Origin: Gammaproteobacteria bacterium
GTDB lineage: Bacteria; Pseudomonadota; Gammaproteobacteria; Chromatiales; Chromatiaceae
NCBI GenBank assembly: GCA_015231665.1
Contig: JADGBD010000160.1
Location: 1-5,200 of the forward strand
Direction: 5' to 3'
Length of the DNA stretch: 5,200 bases
The position numbers and the translations under genes were made by a program. The notes beneath the pieces are model-generated. The model was given only the letters and a program-made list of their open reading frames with translations. It ran no database searches and was not told where the DNA came from. This document shows positions 1 through 5,200 of the stretch, piece by piece (position 1 is the first letter of the stretch; every line of letters starts with the position of its first letter).

Positions 1-54
1 CAGGGTGGCGAGGGTGCTGTGGCCGGTGGGCAGGGGTTTGAGCTGGCTGTTCAT
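1..54 (-). CDS. Possible start of an unidentified gene downstream of cytochrome c' (partial)
   Basis: An ATG at 54-52 opens a minus-strand frame with no stop up to the window edge. It would encode 18 residues beginning MNSQLKPLPTGHSTLATL. It starts 15 nt after the cytochrome c' stop codon, which fits a second gene in the same transcript. No clear Shine-Dalgarno sequence precedes it; the stretch between is rich in C and G, without AGGAG. A cytochrome b561-type partner is a common neighbour of cytochrome c' genes, but these 18 residues do not show the usual N-terminus of that family, so I name no product. An open frame this short could also be chance in GC-rich DNA. Confidence 0.35.
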   Translation of the reverse strand, partial: MNSQLKPLPTGHSTLATL

Positions 55-69
55 GCGGGTGGGCCGGGC

Positions 70-516
70 TTATTTCTTCGCACGATACTCGTCGTGGCAA
101 CCCTTGCAGCTTTTGCCGACGTCGGCCATGGCCGCGCCTATGGCCTGGAGATCGCCGGTTTCGCTGGCCTTGACCAGGGCTGCAGCGGCGGCGGTGCTTT
201 TGTCGGCGGCAGCGGCAAAGCCGGCGGCGTCGCTCCAGACATTGGCCTTGGCTGCGGTTTCACCGAAGTCCGAGCCTTCGGGGAAGGCGCTGGCGAACAG
301 GGAGATGCTCTCGTGCAGGGCGCGGGCATGGGCTTGCAGATTGGCCTGCAGGGGCAGCTTGCCCTTGAGGATGTCGCCAATGCCGCCGCTGTGGATCTTG
401 GCGCTGGTCATCAGATTTTCCCGATATTTGATGTAGGCTTCGGCATCCACCTCGGTGGCCAGGGCGGTCTGGCTGCACAGGATCAAAAGGCTGGCGCTGA
501 CTAGGGTTTTCTTCAT
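70..516 (-). CDS. Cytochrome c' (class II c-type cytochrome), periplasmic
   Basis: This encodes 148 residues. Residues 1-20 form a Sec signal peptide (MKKT, hydrophobic core, cleavage expected after TALA). The mature part of about 128 residues is the usual size for a cytochrome c' four-helix bundle. The haem-binding motif CKGCH lies at 137-141, close to the C-terminus, which is diagnostic of class II cytochromes c; His141 is the axial ligand. The Y-R-x-x-x-M pattern near the mature N-terminus (residues 31-36) also fits the family. Known members are five-coordinate haem proteins that bind NO or CO and are linked to NO tolerance or electron transfer; the physiological role here is inferred. I chose the ATG at 516 because AGGAG sits 8 nt upstream and a signal peptide follows at once. 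The same frame is open upstream to 609, but that extension covers the likely promoter. Cys14 lies in LILC, a poor lipobox, so a lipoprotein is unlikely. Confidence 0.93.
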   Translation of the reverse strand: MKKTLVSASLLILCSQTALATEVDAEAYIKYRENLMTSAKIHSGGIGDILKGKLPLQANLQAHARALHESISLFASAFPEGSDFGETAAKANVWSDAAGFAAAADKSTAAAAALVKASETGDLQAIGAAMADVGKSCKGCHDEYRAKK

Positions 517-580
517 TTTGGCTTCTCCTGTTGGGCTCCCCGCTGGATGGGGGCGCGGGCTGAATGAATTTGAGGGTCCA

Positions 581-609
581 ATGATGCCCCCTCGGCGCTG
601 CAGTCGCAA
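581..609 (-). promoter_or_regulatory. Candidate sigma70-type promoter for the cytochrome c' gene
   Basis: On the minus strand a -35-like TTGCGA (609-604) is separated by 17 nt from a -10-like CATCAT (586-581). Each matches the consensus at 4 of 6 positions. It lies 65-93 nt upstream of the cytochrome c' start and directly after the terminator of the previous gene, where a new promoter is expected. I found this by eye and there is no supporting expression evidence. Confidence 0.35.
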
Positions 610-642
610 TAAAAAGGCCCGAAGCCTTGGGGGCTTCGGGCC
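608..642 (-). terminator. Strong intrinsic (rho-independent) terminator
   Basis: A perfect 11-bp GC-rich stem (arms 642-632 and 626-616, GGCCCGAAGCC on the plus strand) closes a 5-nt loop. Read on the minus strand, it is followed at once by TTTTTATT. It starts 27 nt after the stop codon of the 75-residue gene and ends that transcription unit. It separates the unit from the cytochrome c' gene. Confidence 0.92.
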
Positions 643-669
643 TGGCCAGGTTCGACCTTCAGGCTCGAT

Positions 670-897
670 TTAGAGACCAATCATCTGCGCATGCAGTCCG
701 CGACCGCGGAACGAATGGACTATGTGGCTGGGTTTGATCGTTTCAGGGTCAAAATCCACCAACATCAGATGGCGGGCCTGTTCGTGGACGCAGGCGCTGA
801 CCACGCCCTTGATGTGGCTGATTTCCCGCTCGAGTTGGTGGATGTTCTCATCATTGAGGTCTTCATTGATGTGGATCACTATGTCACCTGTGCTCAT
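670..897 (-). CDS. Small His-rich protein with predicted ferredoxin-like (HMA-type) fold
   Basis: This encodes 75 residues. The pattern of predicted strands and helices is beta-alpha-beta-beta-alpha-beta: DIVIHINE, a helix over 15-29, VVSACVHE, HLMLVDFD, a helix over 55-65, then HAQMIGL. That is the layout of heavy-metal-associated (HMA) domains. The CxxC metal site of true HMA domains is absent; there is one Cys (Cys36) and eight His (9, 20, 28, 38, 43, 58, 61, 69). A metal-binding or partner-binding role is therefore only inference. The ATG at 897 is preceded by a G-rich AGGGGGA that can serve as Shine-Dalgarno. It lies 106 nt downstream of the TauE-USP fusion gene, with a hairpin between them, and ends in front of a strong terminator. 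It is probably the last gene of that operon. I do not recognise a named family. Confidence 0.8.
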   Translation of the reverse strand: MSTGDIVIHINEDLNDENIHQLEREISHIKGVVSACVHEQARHLMLVDFDPETIKPSHIVHSFRGRGLHAQMIGL

Positions 898-919
898 TTT
901 CAGTCCCCCTGTGGTGGCA

Positions 920-947
920 AGAAGGTGGCCTTGAAGGCCACCCTTCT
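920..947 (-). other. Hairpin between the TauE-USP gene and the 75-residue gene
   Basis: A 12-bp stem with one bulged base (C943) closes a 3-nt loop at 932-934. Downstream on the minus strand there is only TTCTTGCC, not a real T tract, so it is at best a leaky terminator. It could instead be an mRNA-stabilising or processing structure that sets lower expression of the downstream gene. The stem is seen directly in the sequence; the function is inferred. Confidence 0.55.
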
Positions 948-1003
948 GAAGGTAGACCAGATGCGGGAAATTGCGAACTCTTTTACTGGGTTTTGGATCC
1001 GAC

Positions 1004-2920
1004 TCAGAGCTTGACGATCAGCACCGGGCATTCGGCCTGGCCGATGACCCGCTCGGAAACGCTGCCCACCAGCAGACGATCCAGGCCGGTGCGGCCGTGG
1101 CTGCCCATGACGATGAGATCGGCCCCGCGCTCACGGGCGCAGGCGATGATCTCGCCATCCGGCGTACCCGTGCGCACCTCGATCGCTACTGCAATGCCGG
1201 CCTCGGTCATCAGTCGGCCGATGCCATCGGCGTTGCTCTGGGCGTCTTCCTTCAGGCGCGGGTCTATGGCTACTGAGACCAGGGTGACTTGCACCGGGCA
1301 CCTCTTCGCCAGATTGACCACGGTGGCCGCCGCCGCTTCGCTGTTGCGCGAGCCGTCCACCGGCAGGACTATGCCCTTGCCCTCGGTCTTGCCGTGGCGC
1401 GGCACCACCAGCACATCGCTATGGGTATGGCCAATGACCTTGGCGGTGGTGCCGCCCATCATGCTGCGCAGCAGGTCGCTCTTGTCACGCCGACCCATGA
1501 CGATCATGTCCATGGCGCTGACCTCGGCCTGGTCGATGATCTCGGTGTAGGGGTCCTCACCGTGGCCGAGCAGGATCTCGCAGGACACACCTTCCGCTTC
1601 GGCCTGGGCGCGCACCTTGAGCAGGTTGTCCACCATCGCCTTTTTGTCCAGCTCGTGCAGGTTCTGTCCCAGCGGGCTTTCAAAGTCCGGCGTGGCGAGC
1701 ACGCTGAAGGCATAGAGATTGGCCTGACAACGTTTGGCCAGACGGATCGCCTCGGTCACCGCGGATTCGGCGTACTCACTGCCATCGCTCACCAGCATGA
1801 TCCGCTCCATACGACCCACCGGCGAGAGCTGGCGCGGCTCGGTGGCGGTGCTGAAGGTGCCGGGCTCGGCATTCTCCGCCGCCAGTTTGGCGCGGTGCTC
1901 ACCCATGCCCTTGATCAGGGCACGGAAGACAATGGTGGCGCCGGCGGCCAGGGCAAACAGCAGCACGCCAAAGCTCCAGTCCTGCAGCAAGCTCATGGTA
2001 TCCGCCGCCAGGGGCTGGATCTGACCCAGCTCGGACAGGTACACCGGGATCACGATGGCGCGGCTGAGCAGGGCCAGCATCATGATCACGCCCATGACGA
2101 TCTTCACCGTATAGGGCTTGACGTAGGTGGTGCCTATGGCGCCCAGTTGCACGCCGAACAGGGAGCCGGCGAGGATGATCATCGCCAGGCGGATATCCAC
2201 ATAACCGGCCCAGGCAAACTTGATGGTGCCGCCCATGCCCATGATGAAGGCAATCACCAGCTCGGTAGCCGAGGCGATCAGGCCAGGCACGCCGAGCACA
2301 TACATCATCGCTGGCACGCCGATGAAGCCGCCGACGGCGATGGTGGCGGCGAGCATGCCGGTGGCAAAGCCGATGGGGATGGTAAACAGAATGGAGATCT
2401 TGGCGTCGATAGACTTGAAGTACATCATGGTGCCGGGGATGTTGACCGACTGCACCCATTTGGCCAGTTTGGTGGTCTTTTCCTCATCCGGGTTGGCGGA
2501 GTGGAACATCTTGTAGGCGTCGCGCAGCACGTAGCCGCCGACAATCGCCAGCACCACGACGAACACGGTCGAGACATAGAGGTTAGAGCCGGCCTTGCCG
2601 AATACCTCGCGAATGGTCTCCTGCACCCCGGCACCGTAGAGCACCCCGGCCTCGGCAGAGATGCCCAGGACTATGCCCAGTTTGATGTCCACCTGGCCGA
2701 ACTTGTGGCGTTTCATCGCGCCGACAAAGGCCTTGGGGAACTTGTGCGCCATGTTCGAGGCCACCGCCATGATCGCGGTCACCCCCAGGTTCATCATCGC
2801 CGGGGTGAGCACAAAGGCGCCGCCGGAGCCGATAAAGCCACTCACCAGGCCGCCGACAAAGCCGATGACAAACAGCAGGGCAACGTTGCCCAGGGTTAGG
2901 TCGATAAAGTTGATTTCCAT
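1004..2920 (-). CDS. TauE/SafE-family permease fused to two universal stress protein (USP) domains
   Basis: This encodes 638 residues. Residues 1-335 are a membrane permease of the TauE/SafE type, an anion exporter family associated with sulfite, sulfoacetate and related organosulfur compounds. It is hydrophobic, with roughly eight to ten helices, and has the family's internal repeat with Gly-rich motifs at 31-40 (GSGGAFVLTP) and 197-207. A charged linker (336-370) leads to two cytoplasmic USP domains at about 371-507 and 514-638. Each has the N-terminal strand with a conserved Asp (Asp379 in VSDGS, Asp522 in VDGS). The second carries the complete ATP-binding motif G606-x2-G609-x9-G619-S620. 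The first is degenerate, with Asp479 and Gly490 at motif positions. Ordinary TauE/SafE proteins are about 250-300 residues without USP. The ATG at 2920 has AGGAG 6 nt upstream; that site overlaps the stop codon of the preceding gene, so translation is probably coupled. The substrate cannot be read from sequence. Confidence 0.92.
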   Translation of the reverse strand: MEINFIDLTLGNVALLFVIGFVGGLVSGFIGSGGAFVLTPAMMNLGVTAIMAVASNMAHKFPKAFVGAMKRHKFGQVDIKLGIVLGISAEAGVLYGAGVQETIREVFGKAGSNLYVSTVFVVVLAIVGGYVLRDAYKMFHSANPDEEKTTKLAKWVQSVNIPGTMMYFKSIDAKISILFTIPIGFATGMLAATIAVGGFIGVPAMMYVLGVPGLIASATELVIAFIMGMGGTIKFAWAGYVDIRLAMIILAGSLFGVQLGAIGTTYVKPYTVKIVMGVIMMLALLSRAIVIPVYLSELGQIQPLAADTMSLLQDWSFGVLLFALAAGATIVFRALIKGMGEHRAKLAAENAEPGTFSTATEPRQLSPVGRMERIMLVSDGSEYAESAVTEAIRLAKRCQANLYAFSVLATPDFESPLGQNLHELDKKAMVDNLLKVRAQAEAEGVSCEILLGHGEDPYTEIIDQAEVSAMDMIVMGRRDKSDLLRSMMGGTTAKVIGHTHSDVLVVPRHGKTEGKGIVLPVDGSRNSEAAAATVVNLAKRCPVQVTLVSVAIDPRLKEDAQSNADGIGRLMTEAGIAVAIEVRTGTPDGEIIACARERGADLIVMGSHGRTGLDRLLVGSVSERVIGQAECPVLIVKL

Positions 2921-2932
2921 GTTCGGCTCCTA
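2921..2932 (-). promoter_or_regulatory. Ribosome binding site overlapping the upstream stop codon
   Basis: On the minus strand the TAG stop of the 78-residue gene (2932-2930) is itself the first part of TAGGAG, the Shine-Dalgarno site of the TauE-USP gene. Only 9 nt separate stop and start. This supports the start at 2920 and suggests that a terminating ribosome hands over to the next gene. Confidence 0.7.
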
Positions 2933-3166
2933 CTTCTTGGTGGTCTTGGCGCGGATGCCGAACAGTTCCCAGAACTGGCCGGTAAAGTTGCCGTGGACGA
3001 TGGAAAAGACAAAGGCAATGGTCAGCGGCACGATGAAGTACCAGCGGCCCTGCTTGGACAGCTCAAGAATGCTGGCCTCGAAGTGGTAGAGCAGGTAGTA
3101 AAGGCCGCCGCTAAGCAGGGCATAGATCAGCGTCTTTTTCAGAGCGCGATTGCGTTCCACGGACAT
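2930..3166 (-). CDS. Small two-helix membrane protein, unknown function
   Basis: This encodes 78 residues. A basic N-terminus (MSVERNRALKK) is followed by a hydrophobic helix at about 12-28. A short polar segment with Glu and Lys comes next, then a second helix at about 43-58 and a basic tail ending KTTKK. Both termini should face the cytoplasm by the positive-inside rule. The ATG at 3166 has GGAGA 7 nt upstream. It is the first gene of a tight pair with the TauE-USP fusion, 9 nt apart with a shared stop/Shine-Dalgarno sequence. A subunit, stabiliser or assembly partner of the transporter is the natural guess. I recognise no named family, and the functional link rests on position only. Confidence 0.85.
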   Translation of the reverse strand: MSVERNRALKKTLIYALLSGGLYYLLYHFEASILELSKQGRWYFIVPLTIAFVFSIVHGNFTGQFWELFGIRAKTTKK

Positions 3167-3226
3167 GGGTGGGTCTCCGTTAGCTAGGTTAAGGACAACA
3201 GGAAGGCGCAGCCCGCCAAGTTCTCG

Positions 3227-3248
3227 CCAGACTATGGCCAGACTATGG
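3227..3248. repeat. Exact 11-bp tandem direct repeat (2 copies)
   Basis: CCAGACTATGG occurs twice head to tail (3227-3237 and 3238-3248) with no mismatch. Its ends CCA and TGG are mutually inverted. It lies 61-82 nt upstream of the start of the 78-residue gene, where an operator would be placed. The period of 11 bp is about one helical turn, so two bound proteins would sit on one face. A regulatory role is inference. Confidence 0.6.
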
Positions 3249-3326
3249 AGGGGCAGAAACTTATTCCGGAACGGAAGGGCCGCCTGATCTGGCGGCAGCT
3301 GCGTTGGTTTCCCTCATGGGGCGGCG

Positions 3327-3355
3327 ATTTTCCCCACTGGGGCTGGGGAGAACAA
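3327..3355 (-). promoter_or_regulatory. Weak candidate promoter for the transporter operon
   Basis: On the minus strand TTGTTC (3355-3350) is followed after 17 nt by GAAAAT (3332-3327). The spacing is ideal, but the matches to the sigma70 consensus are only moderate. It would give a leader of about 155 nt that includes the tandem repeat. No better match was seen by eye in 3167-3400, and this may be chance. Confidence 0.2.
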
Positions 3356-3412
3356 ATGAATTAATAGCCTCTAACATTCCCATGTGGAATGGGTAAGGGG
3401 AGGATAGAGGGG

Positions 3413-3663
3413 ACGCAGAGGTCGCGGACGACTGCAGGGCCACCGATGATCCAGTCATCGGTATGGCATGACCCACATCCCTGTAGGCCCGATGCAGGAG
3501 GTAGAACGAAGCAGGAAGCCCGAGTCGAGAAGCGCAGAGATCGCAGAGTAACGAGTTGTTTTATTGTTGCTTTATTGGGATATGGGGATGCCAGGTCCGA
3601 GCAGTTGTGCAATAGGAAAAAATAATCCTCTGCGCTCTCTGCGCTTCTTCGCGTCCTCTGCGT
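3413..3663. repeat. Nested inverted repeats of a CGCAGAG-type unit (possible mobile-element remnant)
   Basis: An inner pair of arms at 3528-3548 and 3628-3648 is complementary at 20 of 21 positions around a 79-nt centre. An outer pair at 3413-3426 and 3650-3663 is complementary at 13 of 14. All four arms are built from the same unit, roughly CGCAGAG followed by a short variable step. On the right the two arms are adjacent; on the left they are about 100 nt apart. The right end stops 10 nt from the stop codon of the 115-residue gene. The centre carries no convincing gene. From general recollection, unverified here, similar degenerate CGCAGAG/CGCAAAG repeats flank small mobile-looking genes in environmental bacteria. 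Confidence 0.6.
3442..3462. repeat. Short hairpin within the repeat region
   Basis: ACCGATGA (3442-3449) and TCATCGGT (3455-3462) form a perfect 8-bp stem with a 5-nt loop. No T tract follows on either strand, so it is not an intrinsic terminator. It lies between the left outer and left inner arms of the larger inverted-repeat structure. Confidence 0.45.
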
Positions 3664-3673
3664 TCTTTTGAAC

Positions 3674-4021
3674 TCAAAGCTTCAGATGCTCATCATCGAC
3701 GAGGAAATCCCGGCGCAGGTCGTCCTTCAGCGCCGCGCGGGCCTTGCGTCGGCCCAGCAGCTTGTTCTGTGCCGACTCGGGCAGATCGGTGAAGTTGATC
3801 ATGCCGCGGCTGACCATCAGGTCGATGAGGTCCTCGAGCACACGGCTGAGATCCACGTCGGATTTGAGCAGAAAGCCCATGGGGTTATCCGGCGACAGGC
3901 CGTTGGACATGAAGGCCATCAGCTCCGGGTCGCCGATGCTCAACTCCTCATCCGCGTCACTGAGCCGCTCCTTGCTCAGGGAAAGGATTTCGCCCTGGGG
4001 ATTGCGTTTGACAAAAGGCAT
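3674..4021 (-). CDS. Conserved hypothetical protein linked to the rnf operon
   Basis: This encodes 115 mostly polar, acidic residues with no signal peptide or membrane segment, so it is probably cytoplasmic. The N-terminus MPFVKRNPQGEI looks like a short beta hairpin. A helical core with the conserved-looking stretch VLEDLIDLMV (61-70) and INFTDLPESAQNKLLGRR (75-92) follows, then a charged tail. It resembles a proteobacterial family that databases often label 'tryptophan synthase subunit beta-like'. That label reflects historic naming, and nothing here suggests PLP chemistry. The ATG at 4021 has CGGAG 7 nt upstream and lies 18 nt after the rnfE stop, so it is co-transcribed with rnf. A role in Rnf assembly or regulation is possible, but position is the only support. 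Confidence 0.85.
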   Translation of the reverse strand: MPFVKRNPQGEILSLSKERLSDADEELSIGDPELMAFMSNGLSPDNPMGFLLKSDVDLSRVLEDLIDLMVSRGMINFTDLPESAQNKLLGRRKARAALKDDLRRDFLVDDEHLKL

Positions 4022-4039
4022 GATCTGACTCCGAGTAGG

Positions 4040-4738
4040 CTAGGCCTGGCTGGCCTGGGCATGGGCCGGCTCGCTTGGCTGCAGCCGGCGGCTGCGTTCA
4101 CGGGCACGGGTGTCGATTAGGTTTTTCAGGGCGATCAGCAGCCCCAGGCCGAGGAAGGCCCCCGGCGGCAGAATGGCGATGAGCATGCCGCGGAAGTCCT
4201 CGCCGAGAGAGAGGCTCATGCCCCGGGCGGCCTCGCCGAACATCAGATGGGCCTGGGCGAACAGGGTGCCCTGGCCCACCAGCTCGCGCATCCCCCCCAG
4301 CACCAGCAGCACCAGGGTAAAGCCTATGCCTATGGCCAGGGCGTCCACCACGGATTTGGTCAGGCTGTGCTTGGAGGCAAAGGCCTCGGCGCGGCCGATG
4401 ATGGTGCAGTTGGTGACGATCAGCGGAATGAAGATGCCCAGCACCTTGTGCAGTTCATGAAACCAGGCGCTCATGCTCAGCTCGACGGCGGTGACAAAGG
4501 AGGCGATGACCAGCACGAACACCGGCAGTCGCACCTCCGGCCGCACCAGATTGCGGATCAACGATACCGTGCTGTTGGAGAGCAGCAGCACCAGGGTGGT
4601 GGCCAGCCCCAGGCCCAGGCCGTTGACCGCGCTGTTGGTCACCGCCAGCAGGGGGCAGAGGCCGAGCAGGGCCACCAAGGCCTGGTTGTTGGACCAGAGG
4701 CCATCACGGATGATCTGGGGGTATTCAGGCTGGCTCAT
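4040..4738 (-). CDS. rnfE: Electron transport complex subunit RnfE/RsxE
   Basis: This encodes 232 residues, the normal length for RnfE, an integral membrane subunit of the Rnf complex. Rnf couples electron flow between reduced ferredoxin and NAD to ion movement across the inner membrane. The N-terminus with GLWSNNQALV (13-22) is typical of the family. Six hydrophobic helices fall near 20-38, 40-62, 71-92, 97-115, 128-149 and 185-206. Cys28 (in GLCPLLA) and Cys111 (in VTNCTIIGRAEAFA) are the conserved half-site cysteines. In the family they share an intramembrane iron-sulfur cluster with the partner subunit RnfA. The ATG at 4738 follows the rnfG stop by 2 nt, and AAGGA inside the end of rnfG serves as ribosome binding site. 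The frame stays open upstream to 4915, but that part overlaps rnfG and is not coding. The C-terminal tail (207-232) is polar and less conserved. Confidence 0.96.
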   Translation of the reverse strand: MSQPEYPQIIRDGLWSNNQALVALLGLCPLLAVTNSAVNGLGLGLATTLVLLLSNSTVSLIRNLVRPEVRLPVFVLVIASFVTAVELSMSAWFHELHKVLGIFIPLIVTNCTIIGRAEAFASKHSLTKSVVDALAIGIGFTLVLLVLGGMRELVGQGTLFAQAHLMFGEAARGMSLSLGEDFRGMLIAILPPGAFLGLGLLIALKNLIDTRARERSRRLQPSEPAHAQASQA

Positions 4739-4740
4739 GG

Positions 4741-5200
4741 CTATTCCTTGGCGCTGTTCTGGACTGGGCGGCTGTGCTGTTGCGGGCGATAGAGGCGATC
4801 CCCCTGCTCCTGCACATAGCTGAGGGTCTGTTTTACCGCCTTGACCACCGCGCGCGGGGTGATGGTGGCGCCGGTAAACTGATCGAACACCCCGCCATCG
4901 CGCTTGACCTTCCACAGCGCCTCGGCGGGATGGCTCAGGGATTTGCCGTTGAACCCCAGGACCCAGTCGGACTTTTCCTCTTCCATCTTATCCCCCAGCC
5001 CGGGGGTTTCCTTGTGGGAGATCACCCGCACCCCGGCGAGGCTGCCATCCCGGTTCACCGCCACCAGCAGATTGATCGTGCCGCTGTAGCCCTCGGTCAC
5101 CACCGGCCCAAGCACCACCGCCACCGGCTCGCCCCTAAGGCGGGCGCGATAGACCTGGGTGAGGTTGGCGCCGAGCAGATCGGCGCGGTGCACCTCGATG
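4741..5200 (-). CDS. rnfG: Electron transport complex subunit RnfG/RsxG (3' part, N-terminus outside window)
   Basis: The frame is open to the window edge and gives about 152 residues of a subunit that is usually around 200-215 long. The N-terminal membrane anchor is missing because it lies beyond the window. A GTG at 5193 is only an internal Val. The FMN-binding domain is clear. It contains HKETPGLG (conserved in RnfG/NqrC) and DQFTGATIT, the flavinylation motif, in which the Thr encoded at 4866-4864 should carry covalent FMN added by ApbE. The domain lies on the periplasmic side and passes electrons within the Rnf complex. A polar tail rich in Gln, Arg and Ser ends the protein. The stop lies 2 nt before rnfE, matching the usual order rnfG-rnfE. 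Confidence 0.95.
   Translation of the reverse strand, partial: IEVHRADLLGANLTQVYRARLRGEPVAVVLGPVVTEGYSGTINLLVAVNRDGSLAGVRVISHKETPGLGDKMEEEKSDWVLGFNGKSLSHPAEALWKVKRDGGVFDQFTGATITPRAVVKAVKQTLSYVQEQGDRLYRPQQHSRPVQNSAKE

Larger units (their letters stand above)
3167..3673. other. Intergenic region (about 500 nt) with repeats and no convincing gene
   Basis: The stretch lies between the last gene of the rnf operon and the first gene of the transporter operon, both on the minus strand. It contains an exact 11-bp tandem repeat (3227-3248) and a GC hairpin (3279-3284 with 3291-3296). It also has an 8-bp hairpin (3442-3449 with 3455-3462) and nested CGCAGAG-type inverted repeats (3413-3663). Short open frames exist, but they run through the repeat arms, lack ribosome binding sites and show no family resemblance. 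I saw no T-tract terminator for the rnf side. Confidence 0.7.

Noticed and set aside
560..580. Possible FNR-type operator (TTGGACCCTCAA) upstream of cytochrome c'
   Set aside because: The half-sites are spaced 2 nt too close for the 14-bp FNR consensus and the inner bases do not match.
517..609. Upstream extension of cytochrome c' to 179 residues
   Set aside because: It would bury the signal peptide behind 31 residues and cover the ribosome binding site and likely promoter.
1289..2899. Long plus-strand open frame of 536 codons
   Set aside because: It is antisense to the TauE-USP gene. Its translation is a His/Gly/Asp/Gln-rich string without domains, as expected of a GC-rich shadow frame.
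3361..3612. Minus-strand open frame of 83 codons containing CGSCH, a haem-binding-like motif
   Set aside because: It has no signal peptide or ribosome binding site. It runs through the repeat arm (giving TLRSLRFSTR) and the short hairpin. A single CxxCH is expected by chance.
3389..3625. Plus-strand open frame of 78 codons in the intergenic region
   Set aside because: No Shine-Dalgarno sequence, a low-complexity Arg-rich translation and coverage of both inner-arm and hairpin repeats argue against coding.
3528..3648. Intrinsic terminator of the rnf operon
   Set aside because: The loop of 79 nt is too long, and no T tract follows the distal arm on the minus strand.
3413..3663. CRISPR array
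   Set aside because: The repeat units are short, degenerate, in both orientations and without regular spacers.
4739..4915. Upstream extension of rnfE to 291 residues
   Set aside because: It overlaps the well-conserved end of rnfG and gives a non-membrane, Arg/Pro-rich sequence. The start at 4738 matches the family N-terminus and length.

Overview
The window is GC-rich and all supported genes lie on the minus strand, so they read from right to left. Gene content points to a gammaproteobacterium with respiratory and probably sulfur metabolism. The evidence is a group 1 Rnf/Rsx complex, a periplasmic class II cytochrome c' and a TauE/SafE-type anion exporter. A purple sulfur or other sulfur-oxidising lineage (Chromatiales-like) is a reasonable guess, but the sequence alone does not settle it.

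Right end, 5200 to 3674: the tail of an rnf (rsx) operon. The 3' part of rnfG (flavinylated subunit) is followed after 2 nt by rnfE (six-helix membrane subunit), then after 18 nt by a 115-residue conserved protein of unknown function. The E. coli-type nth gene does not follow rnfE here.

Middle, 3673 to 3167: about 500 nt without a convincing gene. It holds nested inverted repeats built from a degenerate CGCAGAG-type unit (about 3413-3663), several small hairpins and an exact 11-bp tandem repeat. It presumably also holds the promoter of the next operon.

Centre, 3166 to 608: a likely operon. It begins with a small two-helix membrane protein, tightly coupled to a 638-residue fusion of a TauE/SafE permease with two universal stress protein (USP) domains. 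After a hairpin-containing gap comes a 75-residue His-rich protein with a predicted ferredoxin-like fold. The operon ends at a strong intrinsic terminator. The fusion looks like a transporter with a built-in nucleotide-sensing or stress-responsive cytoplasmic module, and it is the most interesting gene in the window.

Left end, 609 to 1: a cytochrome c' gene with a good signal peptide, ribosome binding site and plausible promoter. A possible second gene starts 15 nt downstream and runs off the window.
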